A stretch of DNA of 64,000 nt from Pseudomonas fluorescens (GTDB lineage: Bacteria > Pseudomonadota > Gammaproteobacteria > Pseudomonadales > Pseudomonadaceae). The notes below the pieces were generated by a model, which was not told the origin of the DNA, searched no databases, and saw nothing but the letters and a program-made list of their open reading frames with translations. The position numbers and the translations under genes were made by a program. Positions 62,299-64,000 of this stretch are shown piece after piece; position 1 is the first letter of the stretch, and each line of letters starts with the position of its first letter. The DNA is taken from positions 6,142,501 through 6,206,500 of the forward strand of contig NZ_CP148752.1 in the NCBI RefSeq assembly GCF_040448305.1. The letters are read 5' to 3'.

Positions 62299-64000
62299 TT
62301 ATTCGGGCAAAGCGTAGGCAATCACATAATCCCCACGATCCGTCGACTGACGCGCACCGCCCACCGTGAGCAGGATGTACTGCCTTCCGGTTTTCGGTGA
62401 AACGTAAGTCATCGGCCCGGACTGGCTGCCCACCGGCAAACGCGATTTCCAGATTTCGTTGCCGTTGCCGGTATCGAAGGCGCGCAGATAGAAGTCCTGG
62501 GTGCCGGCGAAGAACAGCAGGCCCGACTGGGTGGCCAGCGATGCGCCGAGGGTCGGCATGCCGATCGGGATCGGCAGGTGCATGCGGATGCCCAGCGGGC
62601 CGGTGTCCTGCACGGTGCCGACCGGAACTTGCCACATCAGCTTGTGGGTTTTGAGGTCGATGGCCGACATGGTGCCGAACGGTGGTTTCTGGCACGGAAT
62701 GCCGACCGCCGAGAGGAAGCGTTCGCGCATGGCGCCGAACGGTGTGCCTTCCTGCGGTACCACGCCCATTTCGATACCGCTGGCCCCGGCTTTGATCTTG
62801 TCGCGCGGGATCATGTAGTTGGCCAGGCCCAGGCGCATGTCGTTGACGAACATGTAGTGGGTGTTCGGATCAACCGAGACGCTGCCCCAGTTCATGCCGC
62901 CCAGCGAGCCCGGGAATTGCAGGGCGCGATCCATGCCCGGCGGGGTGTAGACGCCTTCGTGGCGCATGCCTTTGAACTGAATGCGGCACATCAACTGGTC
63001 AAACGGCGTGGCGCCCCACATGTCGAATTCGCTCAGGGTCTTGTTGCCGATTGACGGCATGTCCACCGAGAACGGCTGGGTTGGCGAGTAACGTTCGCCG
63101 GGCACCTTGCCTTGCGGCACCGGGCGCTCTTCGACGCGGGCAATCGGCACGCCGGTTTCGCGGTTGAGCAGGAAGATCTCGCCCTGCTTGGTGACTTGCG
63201 CCAGGGCTGGCTGGGTGCCGCCCTTGTCGTCCGGCACGTCGTACAGCAGCGGCTGTGCAGGCAGGTCGAAGTCCCACAGGTCGTGGTGCGTGGTCTGGAA
63301 GTGCCAGCGTACCTGGCCGGTCTTCACATCGATGGCGACGATGGACGAGCTCCACTTGTCGTCGAACTCGGTGCGTTGACCGGCGAAGAAGTCCGGGGTG
63401 GCGTTGCCGGTTGGCAAGTAAACCAGACCGAGCCTGGCGTCGTAGGACATGGCCGACCAGACGTTCGGCGTACCACGGGTATAGGTCTCTCCGGCCGGTG
63501 GACGTTTGGTGGTGTTCGGGTTGCCCGGATCCCATGCCCATACCAGTTCACCGCTACGCACGTCGTAGGCACGGACCACGCCCGGCGGTTCGCCGGTGGA
63601 GTAGTTATCGGCCACGCGGCCGCCGACGATCACCACGCTCCCTGCGACCAATGGGGTCGAGGTTTGCTGGTAGTAACCGGGCTTCACGTCGCCCATGTCA
63701 GTGGTCAGGTCAACGGTGCCCTTGTTGCCGAATTCTTCGCAGGGCTTGCCGGTGTCGGCATTGATGGCAATCAGGCGCGCATCGCCGGTCGGCAGAAACA
63801 GACGTTTCGTACAGGCGGTTGGCTGATTGTCCGCAGACACCGGGGTCTCGGAATAGCCCAGGCCACGGCAACGCTGCCAGTTGGGCGCAGTGCCTTGCGG
63901 GTCGAACTTCCAGCGCTGGGCGCCGGTGTCGGCATCCAGGGCGAAGACTTTGCCGTAGGCGGTGCAGATGTAGACCGTGTCACCGATTTGCAGTGGGGTG
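62299..64000 (-). CDS. gcd: Membrane-bound PQQ glucose dehydrogenase, C-terminal part (cut by window edge)
   Basis: Quinoprotein that oxidises glucose to gluconate in the periplasm and passes electrons to ubiquinone. About 567 C-terminal residues are visible and the frame runs off the window at 64000. Propeller blocks include VYICTAYGKVFALDADTGA, WQRCRGLGY, DVKTGQVRWHFQTTHHDLWD (PQQ/metal region), and the end DRGDYVIAYALPE. The N-terminal membrane helices are outside the window. Confidence 0.96.
   Translation of the reverse strand, partial: TPLQIGDTVYICTAYGKVFALDADTGAQRWKFDPQGTAPNWQRCRGLGYSETPVSADNQPTACTKRLFLPTGDARLIAINADTGKPCEEFGNKGTVDLTTDMGDVKPGYYQQTSTPLVAGSVVIVGGRVADNYSTGEPPGVVRAYDVRSGELVWAWDPGNPNTTKRPPAGETYTRGTPNVWSAMSYDARLGLVYLPTGNATPDFFAGQRTEFDDKWSSSIVAIDVKTGQVRWHFQTTHHDLWDFDLPAQPLLYDVPDDKGGTQPALAQVTKQGEIFLLNRETGVPIARVEERPVPQGKVPGERYSPTQPFSVDMPSIGNKTLSEFDMWGATPFDQLMCRIQFKGMRHEGVYTPPGMDRALQFPGSLGGMNWGSVSVDPNTHYMFVNDMRLGLANYMIPRDKIKAGASGIEMGVVPQEGTPFGAMRERFLSAVGIPCQKPPFGTMSAIDLKTHKLMWQVPVGTVQDTGPLGIRMHLPIPIGMPTLGASLATQSGLLFFAGTQDFYLRAFDTGNGNEIWKSRLPVGSQSGPMTYVSPKTGRQYILLTVGGARQSTDRGDYVIAYALPE

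Overview
The window is a stretch of the core chromosome of a fluorescent Pseudomonas, probably of the P. fluorescens or P. putida side of the genus. The evidence is high GC coding, Vfr, a SpeD that starts with GTG, MurU/AmgK/AnmK cell-wall recycling, an EstA/EstP esterase between trpE and trpGDC, and many REP palindromes built on a GTGGGAGCGAGC...GCTCGCGA core. From recalled PAO1 gene order, most of it is collinear with about PA0575 to PA0668, read in reverse.

Layout. 1-8.9 kb: tyrS (cut by the window edge), the mepM endopeptidase, anmK, erpA, argC, hemJ, a nitronate monooxygenase, a DUF805 membrane protein, an SDR and hinT. 9-13 kb: coq7, speD, an OsmC-like protein, vfr and a lipoate-ligase-like gene. 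13-21 kb: tryptophan genes in two blocks, trpGDC and rpe-gph-trpE, with the autotransporter esterase estP between them. Both blocks are preceded by a matching Trp-rich leader peptide; for trpE it is the C-terminal end of Gph itself. 21-30.5 kb: an iron-type alcohol dehydrogenase and the agtABCD/agtSR-like uptake and sensing cluster (GABA and 5-aminovalerate in P. aeruginosa). 30.6-42 kb: a DUF3530 protein, a DjlA-like co-chaperone, murU-amgK, then lptD-surA-pdxA-rsmA-apaG-apaH-glpE. 42-47 kb: the stress operon prkA-yeaH-spoVR behind a GGA-rich leader. 47-56 kb: cca, folK-folB, plsY, tsaD and the rpsU-dnaG-rpoD macromolecular synthesis operon. 56-59.8 kb: an rmcA-like c-di-GMP sensor enzyme, then a tRNA with a CAT anticodon.

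The region after the tRNA (59.9-62.2 kb) is accessory. It holds a toxin-antitoxin pair, about 350 nt of highly structured non-coding sequence leading into a small DUF3077-type gene, and a stand-alone M41-type protease domain. After it comes the 3' part of gcd (membrane glucose dehydrogenase), cut by the window edge.

The best candidate for something undescribed is the 60.84-61.19 kb region. It has nested perfect stems, two UNCG tetraloop hairpins, the same 8-nt loop CTTGGAAA on two hairpins whose stems differ but still pair, and a hairpin that would hide the Shine-Dalgarno sequence of the DUF3077 gene. All structures were found by eye; no folding program or database search was run.
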